This document shows, piece after piece, positions 9,129-18,534 of a stretch of 64,000 bases of DNA. Within the stretch, counting starts at the first letter, position 1, and the number at the start of each line of letters is the position of its first letter. Position numbers and translations under genes: made by a program. A model generated the notes under the pieces. That model worked only from the letters and a program-made list of their open reading frames with translations. It was not told the DNA's origin and ran no database searches. The DNA is from DATDAH01 sp963823495 (GTDB lineage Bacteria > Actinomycetota > Acidimicrobiia > Acidimicrobiales > DATDAH01), in contig CAWGLV010000001.1 in assembly GCA_963823495.1 (NCBI GenBank), positions 124,001 through 188,000 of the forward strand, read 5' to 3'.

Positions 9129-9261
9129 GCCGCGACCGACGCCGGACACCTGGCCCCGGGGGAGAGGGCCGGCCACCCGGCGCGATCTCCGCGGCTCGCC
9201 CCCGTCGGAGAGCCCCGACCGGTCCCTGGGCTCACCGAGGGGGGGACGGCCGATCCCGCCC

Positions 9262-9918
9262 TCAGCCCACGAGGCCCTCGAGGATCGGGATCGTGAGGTG
9301 CTCGAGCGAGTCGACGACGAGAGACGCGGCGCTGAAGTCCTGGCCCGCGGTCACCCGGTTGGGGATGGCGACGCAGGCCAGCCCGGCGGCCATCGCGGCA
9401 ACGGTGCCGTGGTGGGAGTCCTCCAGGGCGACCGCGGCGGCGGGATCCAGACCGAGAGAGACCACGGCGGCCGAGTAGAGCTCGGGGTCGGGCTTGGTCA
9501 GAGTGACATGGTCACCGCAGACCACGGCGTCGAAGTAGCCGATCAGGCCCCGTCGCTCCAGGTGGCCACCGACCCAGGCCAACGGGGAACTCGAGGCCAC
9601 GGCCAGGCCGAGCCCGGCCACGCTCGCCGCCCGGATGAGCTCCTCGGCACCCGGCAGGAGGTCCATGGCCTCGACCTCGGCATGGTGCTGGGCCTGGCGG
9701 GTGGGGATCACGGTGTCGCGGTCGACGGCCCGACCCAGATCGGTCTCGAGCATCTCGCTCCAGTGAACGTGCTCGGCGGTGCCGACGATCTCCTGCCAGG
9801 CGGCGAGCTCCAGTTCGATGCCGTGCTCGGACCAGACCTCCGCCGCGGTCGAGAAGGCGGACCACTCGGTGTCGAGGATGAGGCCGTCGAAGTCGAAGAC
9901 CAGGCCCTGCAGGCTCAC
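9262..9918 (-). CDS. HAD superfamily hydrolase (phosphatase/phosphomutase-like)
   Basis: Motif I is DFDGLILDTEW (residues 8-18), which gives the nucleophile Asp and the D+2 Asp. Motif II SSPL, the Lys in TKPDPELY and the acidic motif ALEDSHHG complete the HAD active site. Helical cap insertion follows motif I, as in beta-phosphoglucomutase-like and sugar-phosphate phosphatases. The GTG start at 9918 overlaps the cobA/hemD stop by 4 nt (GTGA), so translation is coupled to the heme operon. A longer open frame to 10041 lacks family similarity. The substrate is unknown. Confidence 0.85.
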   Translation of the reverse strand: MSLQGLVFDFDGLILDTEWSAFSTAAEVWSEHGIELELAAWQEIVGTAEHVHWSEMLETDLGRAVDRDTVIPTRQAQHHAEVEAMDLLPGAEELIRAASVAGLGLAVASSSPLAWVGGHLERRGLIGYFDAVVCGDHVTLTKPDPELYSAAVVSLGLDPAAAVALEDSHHGTVAAMAAGLACVAIPNRVTAGQDFSAASLVVDSLEHLTIPILEGLVG

Positions 9919-11399
9919 GCCTGGTCGCCGAGGTCGTCGACCAGGGCCTGGATGAGACCGGGGATGGTGTGCTCGGCGGCCTCGACGTCGACCGTGAGCC
10001 CTGCCTCTCGGGCGGTGGCCGCGGTCACCGGGCCGATGCACGCGACCACGGGGGGCACCCGGTCCCGACCGGCCACCTCCAGGAACCGACGCACCGTCGA
10101 GGACGAGGTGAAGGTGACGACATCAGCGGCGGCCGCCGCCTCCAGCCGGTCCGCCGGCGGGCGGGCCGCGACCGTCCGATAGGCCTCGACCACCTCGACC
10201 TGCCAACCCGCGTCCCGCAGGCCGTCGGGAAGGGTGTCCCGGGCGACCGCCGCCCGGGCCAGGAGGACCCGGCCACCGTCGGCAGGTGGGGCCGGGAAGC
10301 CCTCCAGCAGACCCTCGGCGACGTAGCGTTCAGGCACCAGATCGGCCCGGATGTTGCCGTCCGCCAGCGCCGCGGCCGTTCCCGGCCCGATCGCGGCCAC
10401 CGACACCCCGCCCAGGACCCGGGCGTCGGCCAGACCCGCCAGGACCCGCCGGGCCCCGTTGGCCGAGGTCACGACCAGCCAGTCGTACCGCTGGACCTCG
10501 CCGAGGGCCTCGGCCAGAGCCGCGCCGCCGTCGGCCGGGTCCTCGATCTCGATGACCGGCAGGACCACGGGCTCGGCCCCGGCGGCCAGGAGCGCGTCGG
10601 CCAGGGCACTGGCCTGGCCCTCCGGGCGGGTGACCACGACAGTCCGGCCGAAGAGGGGGCGGGAGGTGAACCAGGCCAGGTCCTCGGCCGCCACCTCGCC
10701 CACCACGATGGTCGAGGGCGCCGCCAGGTCCTGGTCGGCCAGGGTGGCCAGGGTGGCCCGGATCGTGCGTTGCTCGGGCCGGGTGCCCCACTGGACCGCC
10801 GCGGCGGGCGTGTCCGGCGACCGGCCGCCGGCGATGAGCCGCTCGGCGATGGCGGCCATGCGGGCCACACCCATGAGGATGACGATCGTGCCACCCACCC
10901 GGGCCACGGCGTCCCAGTCCACCGAGCCGGCGACCCCGGCCGGGCCGTCGGTGGCCGAGTCCGCCTCGTGGCCGGTGACCACGGTGAAGGACGTCGACGA
11001 GTGGCGGAGGGTCACCGGGATGCCGGCGTAGGCCGGGGCGGCGATGGCCGAGGTGATCCCGGGGACGACCTCGAAGGGGACCCCTGCCGCCAGCAGGGCC
11101 CGGGCCTCCTCACCGCCCCGGGCGAAGACGAAGGGGTCCCCCCCCTTGAGGCGCACGACCTCGCGACCGGCTCGACCGTGCTCGACCAGCAGCGCGTTGA
11201 TCTCCTCCTGGGGGTTCGCCGCACCGCCGGACTGCTTGGCCACACTGATGCGCACGGCGTGAGGCGGAGCCAGGTCCAGCAGGGCCGCCACCGACAGGCG
11301 GTCATAGACCACGACCTCGGCCCGGGCCAGCACCTCGGCCCCTCGCACGGTGAGCAGGCCCGGATCCCCCGGCCCCGCCCCCACCAGGTGGACGGTCAC
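9915..11399 (-). CDS. hemD: Fused uroporphyrinogen-III C-methyltransferase / uroporphyrinogen-III synthase
   Basis: The 494-aa protein carries two domains. Residues 1 to about 240 are the SAM-dependent uroporphyrinogen-III methyltransferase (CobA/SumT type), with VHLVGAGPGDPGLLT at the start, VVYDRL and RLKGGDPFVFARGGEE. From about 255 on is uroporphyrinogen-III synthase (HemD), with FGRTVVVTRPEGQA, VVTSANGARRVL and DVVTFTSSSTV. The same fusion is common in actinobacteria and puts the siroheme/cobalamin branch and the heme branch on one chain. The GTG at 11399, preceded by a G-rich site, is chosen because the domain begins there; the open frame upstream to 11840 is a hemC shadow. Confidence 0.93.
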   Translation of the reverse strand: MTVHLVGAGPGDPGLLTVRGAEVLARAEVVVYDRLSVAALLDLAPPHAVRISVAKQSGGAANPQEEINALLVEHGRAGREVVRLKGGDPFVFARGGEEARALLAAGVPFEVVPGITSAIAAPAYAGIPVTLRHSSTSFTVVTGHEADSATDGPAGVAGSVDWDAVARVGGTIVILMGVARMAAIAERLIAGGRSPDTPAAAVQWGTRPEQRTIRATLATLADQDLAAPSTIVVGEVAAEDLAWFTSRPLFGRTVVVTRPEGQASALADALLAAGAEPVVLPVIEIEDPADGGAALAEALGEVQRYDWLVVTSANGARRVLAGLADARVLGGVSVAAIGPGTAAALADGNIRADLVPERYVAEGLLEGFPAPPADGGRVLLARAAVARDTLPDGLRDAGWQVEVVEAYRTVAARPPADRLEAAAAADVVTFTSSSTVRRFLEVAGRDRVPPVVACIGPVTAATAREAGLTVDVEAAEHTIPGLIQALVDDLGDQA

Positions 11400-11478
11400 A
11401 CCCCACCCGTCCGGCCGGGCGTCACCTCTGGTCGCCGAGCGACCACGACGAACGCCAGATCGCCGAGTGCGTTCGAGA

Positions 11479-12378
11479 TCACGGCGTGAGTATCGCGGAG
11501 CCGCCGGCGTCGTCGAGGAGAAATCGGGCCACGGCCCGGCCCACCGCCGCGGGGTCGGCGCCGGTCTCGCAGTGGCGGAGCACGACATGGCCGTCCAGGG
11601 AGGCCACGACGCCCTCGACGCGGACCCCGTCGTCGCCGACCACGGCGAAGGCACCGGCGGGGATGTCGCAGTCGCCGCCCAACTCCTGCAGGAAGGCCCG
11701 CTCGGCGACGAGGGTGCGGTGGCTGGGGGCGTGGTCGATGGCCGCCAGCCGGGCGCGGGTGTCCGCGTCGTCCATCCGGCACTCCACCGCGAGTGTCCCC
11801 TGCCCGGCCTGGGGCAGGACGATGGAGGGGTCCAGCACATCGGCCACCTCCGCGGCGCGGCCCAAGCGCTCCAGCGCGGCGAGGGCGACGACGACGGCGC
11901 CGTGGTCGGCGGCGGCGGCGATGCGCGTGTCCATGTTCCCCCGCAGGCCCACGAAGGTCAGGTCCGGACGGTGGTTGGCCAGTTGGGAGCGGCGGCGGGC
12001 CGAGCCGGTCGCGATGCGGGCGCCGGGCGGGAGGTCGGCCAGGGCACCGCCGACGAGGGCGTCACGGGGGTCGGCCCGCTCGGGCACCGCGGCGATGACC
12101 AGTCCGTCGGGCGTGGTCGAGGGCAGGTCCTTGGCCGAGTGCACGGCGAGGTCGGCCCGGCCGTCGAGGACCGCCGCCTGGACCTCCTTGACGAAGACGC
12201 CCTTGCCACCGATCTCGGCCAACGGGCGGTCCCGATCGCGATCTCCGGTCGTGGAGACCACCACCGCCTCGTGGGTGAGGTCGTCGTGTTCGGCGTCGAG
12301 CAGGGCGGCGACGTGGTCGGCCTGCCAGCGGGCGAGCGGACTGCCGCGGGTGCCCGCCCGGAGCCGCGCGTCGGTCAT
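11479..12378 (-). CDS. hemC: Hydroxymethylbilane synthase (porphobilinogen deaminase)
   Basis: Polymerises four porphobilinogens into hydroxymethylbilane. Family blocks: RAGTRGSPLARWQADHV at residues 7-23, the dipyrromethane contact region AVHSAKDLPS, SARRRSQLANHRPDL, and the cofactor-attachment Cys in ELGGDCDIPAGAFA. 299 aa is typical. The ATG at 12378 lies 126 nt downstream of the hemA stop. This is the largest gap inside the operon and contains a perfect 12-nt palindrome at 12461-12472 (GGCCCCGGGGCC) that could attenuate or stabilise the message. Confidence 0.95.
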   Translation of the reverse strand: MTDARLRAGTRGSPLARWQADHVAALLDAEHDDLTHEAVVVSTTGDRDRDRPLAEIGGKGVFVKEVQAAVLDGRADLAVHSAKDLPSTTPDGLVIAAVPERADPRDALVGGALADLPPGARIATGSARRRSQLANHRPDLTFVGLRGNMDTRIAAAADHGAVVVALAALERLGRAAEVADVLDPSIVLPQAGQGTLAVECRMDDADTRARLAAIDHAPSHRTLVAERAFLQELGGDCDIPAGAFAVVGDDGVRVEGVVASLDGHVVLRHCETGADPAAVGRAVARFLLDDAGGSAILTP

Positions 12379-12504
12379 CAGGACACCCCCGCCGCGGGGC
12401 GACCTCGTCCCGAACCGATCATGCCTCGTCCTGGCGTGGCCCGAGCCGACCGGTACGTGTGGCCCCGGGGCCGCGCGGGCCCCTGCGCCGATCGGTCGCC
12501 GCGG

Positions 12505-13764
12505 TCAGAGGTCGTAGAGCTCGCGGAGGGCCTCGGCCAGGCGCTCGCCCCTCGGGGTCCCCGCCGCGGCCTTCAGGGCGACGGTGGGCGGGTGCAGGAG
12601 CTTGGCCAGCGTGGCCCGCGTGGCGGCCTCGACCGCCTCCTGCTGCTCGGGGGTCAGGTCGGCCAGGCGGGCCTGCTGGCGGGCCAACTCGCCCACCCGG
12701 AGGTCGTCGACCTTCTGGCGCAGCGCGGCCACGAGCGGCGCCACTTCGCGGGCCGTGCTCTGGGCCTGGAAGCGGGCGACCTCGTCCTCGACGATCGATC
12801 GGACCGCCGCAACCTCGCGCCGGCGCTCGGCCAGACCCAGCTCGGCGTGGGCCCGGAGATCGTCCATGTCGAGCAGGGTCACGCCGGTGAGCGTCCCGGC
12901 CGAGGCGTCGACGTCGCGGGGCACGGCGATGTCCACGATCAGGAGGGGCGCTCCGGAGCGGGCCTCGACCACCGGCTCGATGTCACCGTGCTCCACGATG
13001 ATGGACGTGGCCCCGGTCGAGGTCAGCAGCAGGTCCACGTCGGACAGCGCGCGCGGCAGGTCATCGAGGTGGATGGCCTCGGCCCCGACCCGTTCGGCCA
13101 GGTCGCGGGCCCGGTCCCACGTGCGGTTCGCCACCTGCACCGGGTCGGCCCCGGCGTCGATGAGCGAGCGGACCAGGCCCTCACCCATCTCGCCCGCGCC
13201 CACGACCAGCACCGAGCGGCCGTCGAGACCACCGAGGCGGTCCGCGGCCATGGTGACCGCGGCCTGGGACACCGAGGTCGTCTTCTCGCCGATGGCGGTC
13301 TCGGTCCGAGCCCGCTTGCCCGCCTCGAGGGCGTGGCGGAACAGCATGTTCAGGGTGGAGCCGGCGGCCTCCTCCAGATGGGCCCGCTCCCAGGCGGTGC
13401 GGACCTGGCCGAGGATCTCGCTCTCGCCCAGAACGGCGGAGTCGAGCCCGGCGGCCACCGAGAAGAGGTGCTGGGCGGCGGCCTCGTCGTAGTGGGCGTA
13501 GAGGTGGTCGCCGAAGGACTCCGGCGGGAGGAAGGCCAAGCCGGAGAGGAACTCCCGGATGTCGGCGTAGGCGGCGTGGAACCGCTCGACAGAGGCGTAC
13601 ACCTCGGTGCGGTTGCAGGTCGAGAGCACGACGGCCTCGGACACGTGGTCGCGGCTCACCAGATCCGCGAGGGCCTTGGGCAGGCTCGCCTCGTTGACCG
13701 TCATCCGCTCGAGCAGGTCGAGGGGGACGGTCCGATGGTTCAGTCCGATGACGACGACAGACAC
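12505..13764 (-). CDS. hemA: Glutamyl-tRNA reductase
   Basis: Reduces glutamyl-tRNA(Glu) to glutamate-1-semialdehyde, the first committed step of C5 tetrapyrrole synthesis. The N-terminus VVVIGLNHRTVPLDLLER and catalytic Cys50 in LSTCNRTEVYA are diagnostic. They are followed by FSVAAGLDSAVLGESEILGQ and the NADPH domain VLVVGAGEMGEG. 419 aa from the GTG at 13764; the longer frame to 13923 is a shadow of the upstream gene. The start lies 25 nt inside the end of the siroheme-synthase-domain gene, so the two are coupled. In Streptomyces the equivalent rex-hemACD operon is Rex-controlled. Confidence 0.95.
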   Translation of the reverse strand: MSVVVIGLNHRTVPLDLLERMTVNEASLPKALADLVSRDHVSEAVVLSTCNRTEVYASVERFHAAYADIREFLSGLAFLPPESFGDHLYAHYDEAAAQHLFSVAAGLDSAVLGESEILGQVRTAWERAHLEEAAGSTLNMLFRHALEAGKRARTETAIGEKTTSVSQAAVTMAADRLGGLDGRSVLVVGAGEMGEGLVRSLIDAGADPVQVANRTWDRARDLAERVGAEAIHLDDLPRALSDVDLLLTSTGATSIIVEHGDIEPVVEARSGAPLLIVDIAVPRDVDASAGTLTGVTLLDMDDLRAHAELGLAERRREVAAVRSIVEDEVARFQAQSTAREVAPLVAALRQKVDDLRVGELARQQARLADLTPEQQEAVEAATRATLAKLLHPPTVALKAAAGTPRGERLAEALRELYDL

Positions 13765-14375
13765 GCCTGCAGGCGCTCCTTGGCTTCGGCAATCCGGCCC
13801 TCGCGGACCAGTTCCAGCATTCCCGAGTCTAGGGCGGCGTGCCAGTCGACTCCCAGGGACGAACGTCCCATGGCCGACAACTCGGCTCGGGCCTCGGCCA
13901 GGAGGTCGAGCAGGGTGGCCCATTCCGGTCCGAACTCGGCCTCCAGACGCCGACGGGTCCAGGAGGCCAGACCCGGGCTCCGGCCACTGGTCGAAACGGT
14001 GAGGAGCAGGTCCCCCCGGCGGACGCGGGCGGGCAGCGTGAAGGTGCAGTTGGCGACGTCGTCGGCGGCGTTGACCCAGACCCCGGCGGCTTCGGCGTCG
14101 GCCGCGACCTCGGCGTTCACGGCCGGGTCGCCGGTCGCGACGACGACCAGGCGGTGATCGGCGGCCTCGCCGGAGCGGTAGGGCCGCGGCTCGACCCGGA
14201 CCCCGGGCCGGTCGATCAGTTCCTCGACGACCTCCGGGGCCACGATGGTCACGTCGGCTTCGGCGTCGAGCAGGCCCTCGACCTTCTCCAGGGCGACGGT
14301 GCCCCCGCCGACCACGAGGACCGAGCGGCCGGAGACCAGGAGGTTGACCGGGTAGGGCCGACTCGGCAGGGCCAC
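13740..14375 (-). CDS. Precorrin-2 dehydrogenase / sirohydrochlorin ferrochelatase domain protein (CysG N-terminal-like)
   Basis: The 211-aa protein begins PVNLLVSGRSVLVVGGGTVALEK-like (residues 9-31), an NAD-binding fold. It continues with WVNAADDVANCTFTLPARVRRGDLLLTVSTSGRSP, the signature of the Met8p/CysG N-terminal family that converts precorrin-2 to siroheme. The methyltransferase that would complete CysG is on the separate cobA/hemD protein downstream. The GTG start at 14375 is 4 nt after the rex stop, with GGTGAGG as ribosome-binding site. Location in the rex-heme operon ties the siroheme branch to redox control. Confidence 0.88.
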   Translation of the reverse strand: MALPSRPYPVNLLVSGRSVLVVGGGTVALEKVEGLLDAEADVTIVAPEVVEELIDRPGVRVEPRPYRSGEAADHRLVVVATGDPAVNAEVAADAEAAGVWVNAADDVANCTFTLPARVRRGDLLLTVSTSGRSPGLASWTRRRLEAEFGPEWATLLDLLAEARAELSAMGRSSLGVDWHAALDSGMLELVREGRIAEAKERLQACLSSSSD

Positions 14376-14379
14376 GTCC

Positions 14380-15039
14380 TCACCCCGTCAGGCCGGCCAC
14401 GCCGCCCTCGCGACGCTGCTGGTAGAAGCTGAGGATCAACAGCTCGGAGGCGAGGTCCACCTTGCGGATGGAGACCTCCTCGGGAACGTTCACCACGGCG
14501 GGGGCGAAGTTGAGGATCGAGCCGATGCCCGCGCTGACCATGCGGTCGGCGACCTCTTGGGCCGCGCCGGGCGGGGTGGCCAGCACACCGATGGTGACCT
14601 GGTGCTCGTCCACCAGGTCCTCGAGGTCGTCGAGGTGGCACACGGGGGTCTCCCCCACCTTCTCACCGACCTTGGTCTCGTCGGTGTCCACGAGCGCCAC
14701 GACGGGGAAGCCCCGTGAGGTGAAGCCGCCGTAGTTGGCGAGGGCCCGACCGAGGTTCCCGGCCCCGGCGATGACCACGGGCCAGTCATGGGTGAGACCG
14801 AGGGCCTGGCTGACCTGGCGCAACAGGTAGTCGACGTCGTAGCCCACGCCCCGGGTGCCGTAGGAGCCGAGGTAGGACAGGTCCTTGCGCACCTTGGCGG
14901 CGTTGACCCCGGCCAGGTCGGCGAGGCGCTCCGAGGAACAGGTCGACGCCAGCTCGTCGGCCAGGGTCAGGAGGGACCGGAAGTAGAGGGGGAGACGAGC
15001 GACCGTGGCTTCGGGGATGTGACGGGACTCGTCGGGCAC
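14380..15039 (-). CDS. rex: Redox-sensing transcriptional repressor Rex
   Basis: Rex senses the NADH/NAD+ ratio and releases DNA when NADH binds. The winged-helix part reads IPEATVARLPLYFRSL and VNAAKVRKDLSYLGSYGTRGVGYDV. The Rossmann domain has VVIAGAGNLGRALANYGGF. The C-terminal swapped helix reads LASELLILSFYQQ. The GTG at 15039 gives 219 aa. An in-frame ATG at 15066 would give 228 aa but lies inside the Rex-box-like operator, so the GTG is preferred, although GGGGAGG directly abuts it. Rex heads the heme operon and probably autoregulates, as in Streptomyces coelicolor rex-hemACD. Confidence 0.93.
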   Translation of the reverse strand: MPDESRHIPEATVARLPLYFRSLLTLADELASTCSSERLADLAGVNAAKVRKDLSYLGSYGTRGVGYDVDYLLRQVSQALGLTHDWPVVIAGAGNLGRALANYGGFTSRGFPVVALVDTDETKVGEKVGETPVCHLDDLEDLVDEHQVTIGVLATPPGAAQEVADRMVSAGIGSILNFAPAVVNVPEEVSIRKVDLASELLILSFYQQRREGGVAGLTG

Positions 15040-15059
15040 CCTCCCCAAAGTACCCGGCT

Positions 15060-15075
15060 CGTGCATTCGTTCACA
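15060..15075 (-). promoter_or_regulatory. Rex-operator-like site upstream of rex
   Basis: On the minus strand this reads TGTGAACGAATGCACG. It matches 12 of 16 positions of the Streptomyces Rex site TGTGAACGCGTTCACA, with one perfect half (TGTGAACG) and a degenerate second half. It lies 21 nt upstream of the rex GTG, where bound Rex would block transcription of the rex-heme operon. Confidence 0.6.
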
Positions 15076-15087
15076 AAGTGTTCGGCG

Positions 15088-15101
15088 CCCCGCGTGCGGG
15101 G
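15088..15101 (-). terminator. Short GC hairpin after the acyl-CoA synthetase gene
   Basis: CCCCGC / GCGGGG arms abut the stop of the synthetase gene on the minus strand. The loop is only 2 nt if fully paired, so a 5-bp stem is likelier. No U-tract. Weak evidence. Confidence 0.25.
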
Positions 15102-16577
15102 TCAGCCCCGGAGGGTGCGGCGTAGGAGCTTGCCGCCGGAGCCGCGGGGGAGCTCGTCGAGGATCTCGATGTCGGCGGGGCACTTGTAGCGGGCGAGGTG
15201 GCCCTCGGCGTGGGCCCGGAGGTCGTCGGGGGTCAGGCGCCCCACGCCGTCCTCGAGGACCACGAAGGCCTTGACCGCCTCGCCGGTGCGGGCGCTGGGG
15301 ATGCCGACCACCGCGGCCTCCCGGACGTCGGGGTGGCTGACCAGGATGTCCTCGACCTCGGCGGGGTAGACGTTGAATCCCGACACGATGATCAGGTCCT
15401 TGGCCCGGTCCGACAGGAAGATGTGGCCCCCCTCGTCGGCGAAGCCGATGTCGCCGGTGTGGAGCCAGCCGTCGTCGGTCAGGACGGCGCTGGTGGCCTC
15501 GGGGTCGTTCCAGTAGCCCCCGAAGACGTTGTCGCCCCGGACCAGGATCTCCCCGGCGTCGCCGATGTAGGTGTCCTCGCCGTCGGCGTCCACGATCCGG
15601 ACCTCGACGCCGGGCAGGGGCCGGCCGACCGATCCGACCGGGGCGTCCATGCCGACCCCGGTGGCCACCACGGGTGAGGTCTCGGTGAGCCCGTAGCCCT
15701 CGGCCAGGGAGAGGCCGAGGCGCTCCTGCACCGCCCGGCGGATCTCCGGGCCGAGGGCGGCGGCGCCGGAAGCGGCCCGCTCGACGGTGGCGAGGGCATC
15801 GGGGCCGGCTCTCTCGGCCGCGGCCAGGGCGGCCCACATGGTCGGCGGGCCGGTGAGGTCGGTGATGCCGCGGTCCACGACGATCTGCAGCGCCTCCTCG
15901 GCGTCGAAGCGGTCCATCAGCACGATCGTCGACCCCGCGATCAGGCCTCCGTCGAGGACCACGTTCAGCCCGAAGATGTGGAACAGGGGCAGCACGGCCA
16001 GGGTGATGTCGGCCGGGCCCCGTCGCCGGGTCGCGGCGTCCTGCACCTGCTCGAGGTTGGCCAGCAGGTTGCCGTGGGTGAGCATCGCCGCCCGGGGCGA
16101 GCCTGCGGTGCCGCTGGTGAACATGAGCACGGCCAGGTCGGTGGCGTCCCGCTCGACGGCGGTCGCCGGTTCGTGGGCCGCCAGTTCGGCCAGGCGCTCG
16201 GGATCCACGACGTGTTCCAGCACCGGCAGCTGCGCCCGGTCCACGCCCTCGACCGCGGTGGCTCCCCTCGGCCCACAGACCACGGCCCGGGCCCCGACCG
16301 CGGCCAGTTCGCGGGCCAGTTCGGGACCGGGGCTACCGGGGTTGAGGGGCACACCGACGAAGCCCCCGCGGGCGGCGGCCAGCCAGCCGAGCACGAACTC
16401 GATCCGGTTGGCGGCCACGATGCCGATGCGATCCCCCCCGTCGAGGCCGAGATCGGCGAAGCCGGCCTGCACCCCCGCCACCTCCCGGCGCAGCTGCCCG
16501 TAGGTCAGCGTGCGGTCGCCGGCGACGAGCGCCGGTGCGTCGTCGGGATGGCCCTCGATGATGCCCGCCACGTTCAC
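15102..16577 (-). CDS. AMP-forming acyl-CoA synthetase/ligase
   Basis: The 491-aa adenylate-forming enzyme activates a carboxylic acid with ATP and CoA. The P-loop-like motif is MFTSGTAGSPRAAMLTH (about residues 150-166), followed by EGYGLTETSPV, the ATP/hinge motif GWLHTGDIGFADEGGHIF and DRAKDLIIVSGFNVYPAEVE. The C-terminal catalytic Lys is in PRGSGGKLLRRTL. The sequence resembles long-chain or generic fatty acid ligases; the acid is not predictable. The usual T(S)SGT..P(K)G motif has R in place of K (SPRAAM), an unusual detail. ATG at 16577, divergent from the ABC exporter 51 nt away. Confidence 0.88.
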   Translation of the reverse strand: MNVAGIIEGHPDDAPALVAGDRTLTYGQLRREVAGVQAGFADLGLDGGDRIGIVAANRIEFVLGWLAAARGGFVGVPLNPGSPGPELARELAAVGARAVVCGPRGATAVEGVDRAQLPVLEHVVDPERLAELAAHEPATAVERDATDLAVLMFTSGTAGSPRAAMLTHGNLLANLEQVQDAATRRRGPADITLAVLPLFHIFGLNVVLDGGLIAGSTIVLMDRFDAEEALQIVVDRGITDLTGPPTMWAALAAAERAGPDALATVERAASGAAALGPEIRRAVQERLGLSLAEGYGLTETSPVVATGVGMDAPVGSVGRPLPGVEVRIVDADGEDTYIGDAGEILVRGDNVFGGYWNDPEATSAVLTDDGWLHTGDIGFADEGGHIFLSDRAKDLIIVSGFNVYPAEVEDILVSHPDVREAAVVGIPSARTGEAVKAFVVLEDGVGRLTPDDLRAHAEGHLARYKCPADIEILDELPRGSGGKLLRRTLRG

Positions 16578-16628
16578 CCCGCCAGTCTGCCGCGGCGGTG
16601 GACCTCAAGGGAACTGTGGTCCGCTCCG

Positions 16629-17611
<983 letters not shown>

Positions 17612-17615
<4 letters not shown>

Positions 17616-18448
17616 CCGCCACCGCCGTGGGCCCGCCGAGCCGCGCGCCGATCGCCTGGGGCGCCATCGCGGCCATCGTCGTGCGGGACCTGACCGCGGT
17701 ACGCCGGTCCAAGGCCGTGTTCCTGCCCATGCTCTTCGTGCCCGGCCTGCTGCTCGTCGTGCTCCCGCTGCTCATCGGCGTGGCCGCCCGCAGCGTCGGC
17801 TCCGTGGACGTCAGCCCCTTCCTGGACCGCCTGCCGGCCGACCTCGCCGCGCCCATCACCACCAAGCCGCCGGCCGAGCAGATGATCCTCCTGGTCAACG
17901 GGTACCTGCTGGCCCCGCTGTTCCTGATCGTGCCCCTGATGGTCTCGGCGGTGCTGGCGGCCGATGCCTTCGCCGGCGAGAAGGAGCGCCGCACGCTCGA
18001 ATCACTGCTCCACCTGCCGGTGTCGGATCGGGATCTCTTCCTGGCCAAGCTGCTGGTCGCCTTCGTGCCCGCCCTGGCCGTGTCGTGGATCGGGTTCGTC
18101 TGCTTCGCCGTGGTGGCCAACGGTGTGGCCTGGCCGGTCGTGCACCGCGTCTTCGTGCCCACCCAGCTCTGGATGGTCATGATCCTCTGGGTGGCGCCGG
18201 CGGTGGCGGCGTTGGGCCTCGGGGTGATGGTGCGGGTGTCGGCCCGGGCCAGCACCGCTCAGGAGGCCAACCAGCTCGGGGGGGCGGTGATCCTGCCGCT
18301 CATCTTCCTGGCCATGGGCCAGGCCACCGGCCTGCTGCTGGTCGACCTGCCCATCGCCGTGGGCATCGGGGCCTTCGTGTGGCTCATCGCCGCGTGGCTG
18401 ATCACCCGGGGTGCCCGGCGGTTCACCCGCGACCGGCTCAGCGTCTAA
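17612..18448 (+). CDS. ABC-2 type transporter permease
   Basis: The 278-aa integral membrane protein has about six hydrophobic segments. The first (MLFVPGLLLVVLPLLIGVAA) is near residue 40 and the last near the C-terminus. The cytoplasmic motif FAGEKERRTLESLLHLPVSDRDLFLAK is the hallmark of ABC-2 permeases of the NatB/YhaP kind. GTG start overlaps the ATPase stop by 4 nt, so the pair is translationally coupled and forms one exporter. It ends in a 4-nt overlap with the opposite-strand micro-ORF. Confidence 0.88.
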
Positions 18449-18534
18449 CGAGCCAGGAAGAACAGCTGCACCACGGCGGCGAGGAAGATCGCCAGCAGCA
18501 GCGCGGCCAGCACGGCGAGGGTGGCCGGTCTCAC
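18445..18534 (-). CDS. 29-aa single-pass membrane micro-protein, coupled to the SAM hydroxide adenosyltransferase gene
   Basis: A GTG at 18534 overlaps the TGA of the upstream enzyme gene by 4 nt (GTGA). It is followed by 28 more sense codons and TAG at 18447-18445. The product is a short basic start (MRPA), about 23 hydrophobic residues (TLAVLAALLLAIFLAAVVQL and FFL), then AR. The coupling arrangement is the same as for true operon genes in this window, and the codons are GC-rich at third positions. I do not recognise a family. It could be a small membrane regulator or chance; it is too short for coding statistics. Confidence 0.5.
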   Translation of the reverse strand: MRPATLAVLAALLLAIFLAAVVQLFFLAR

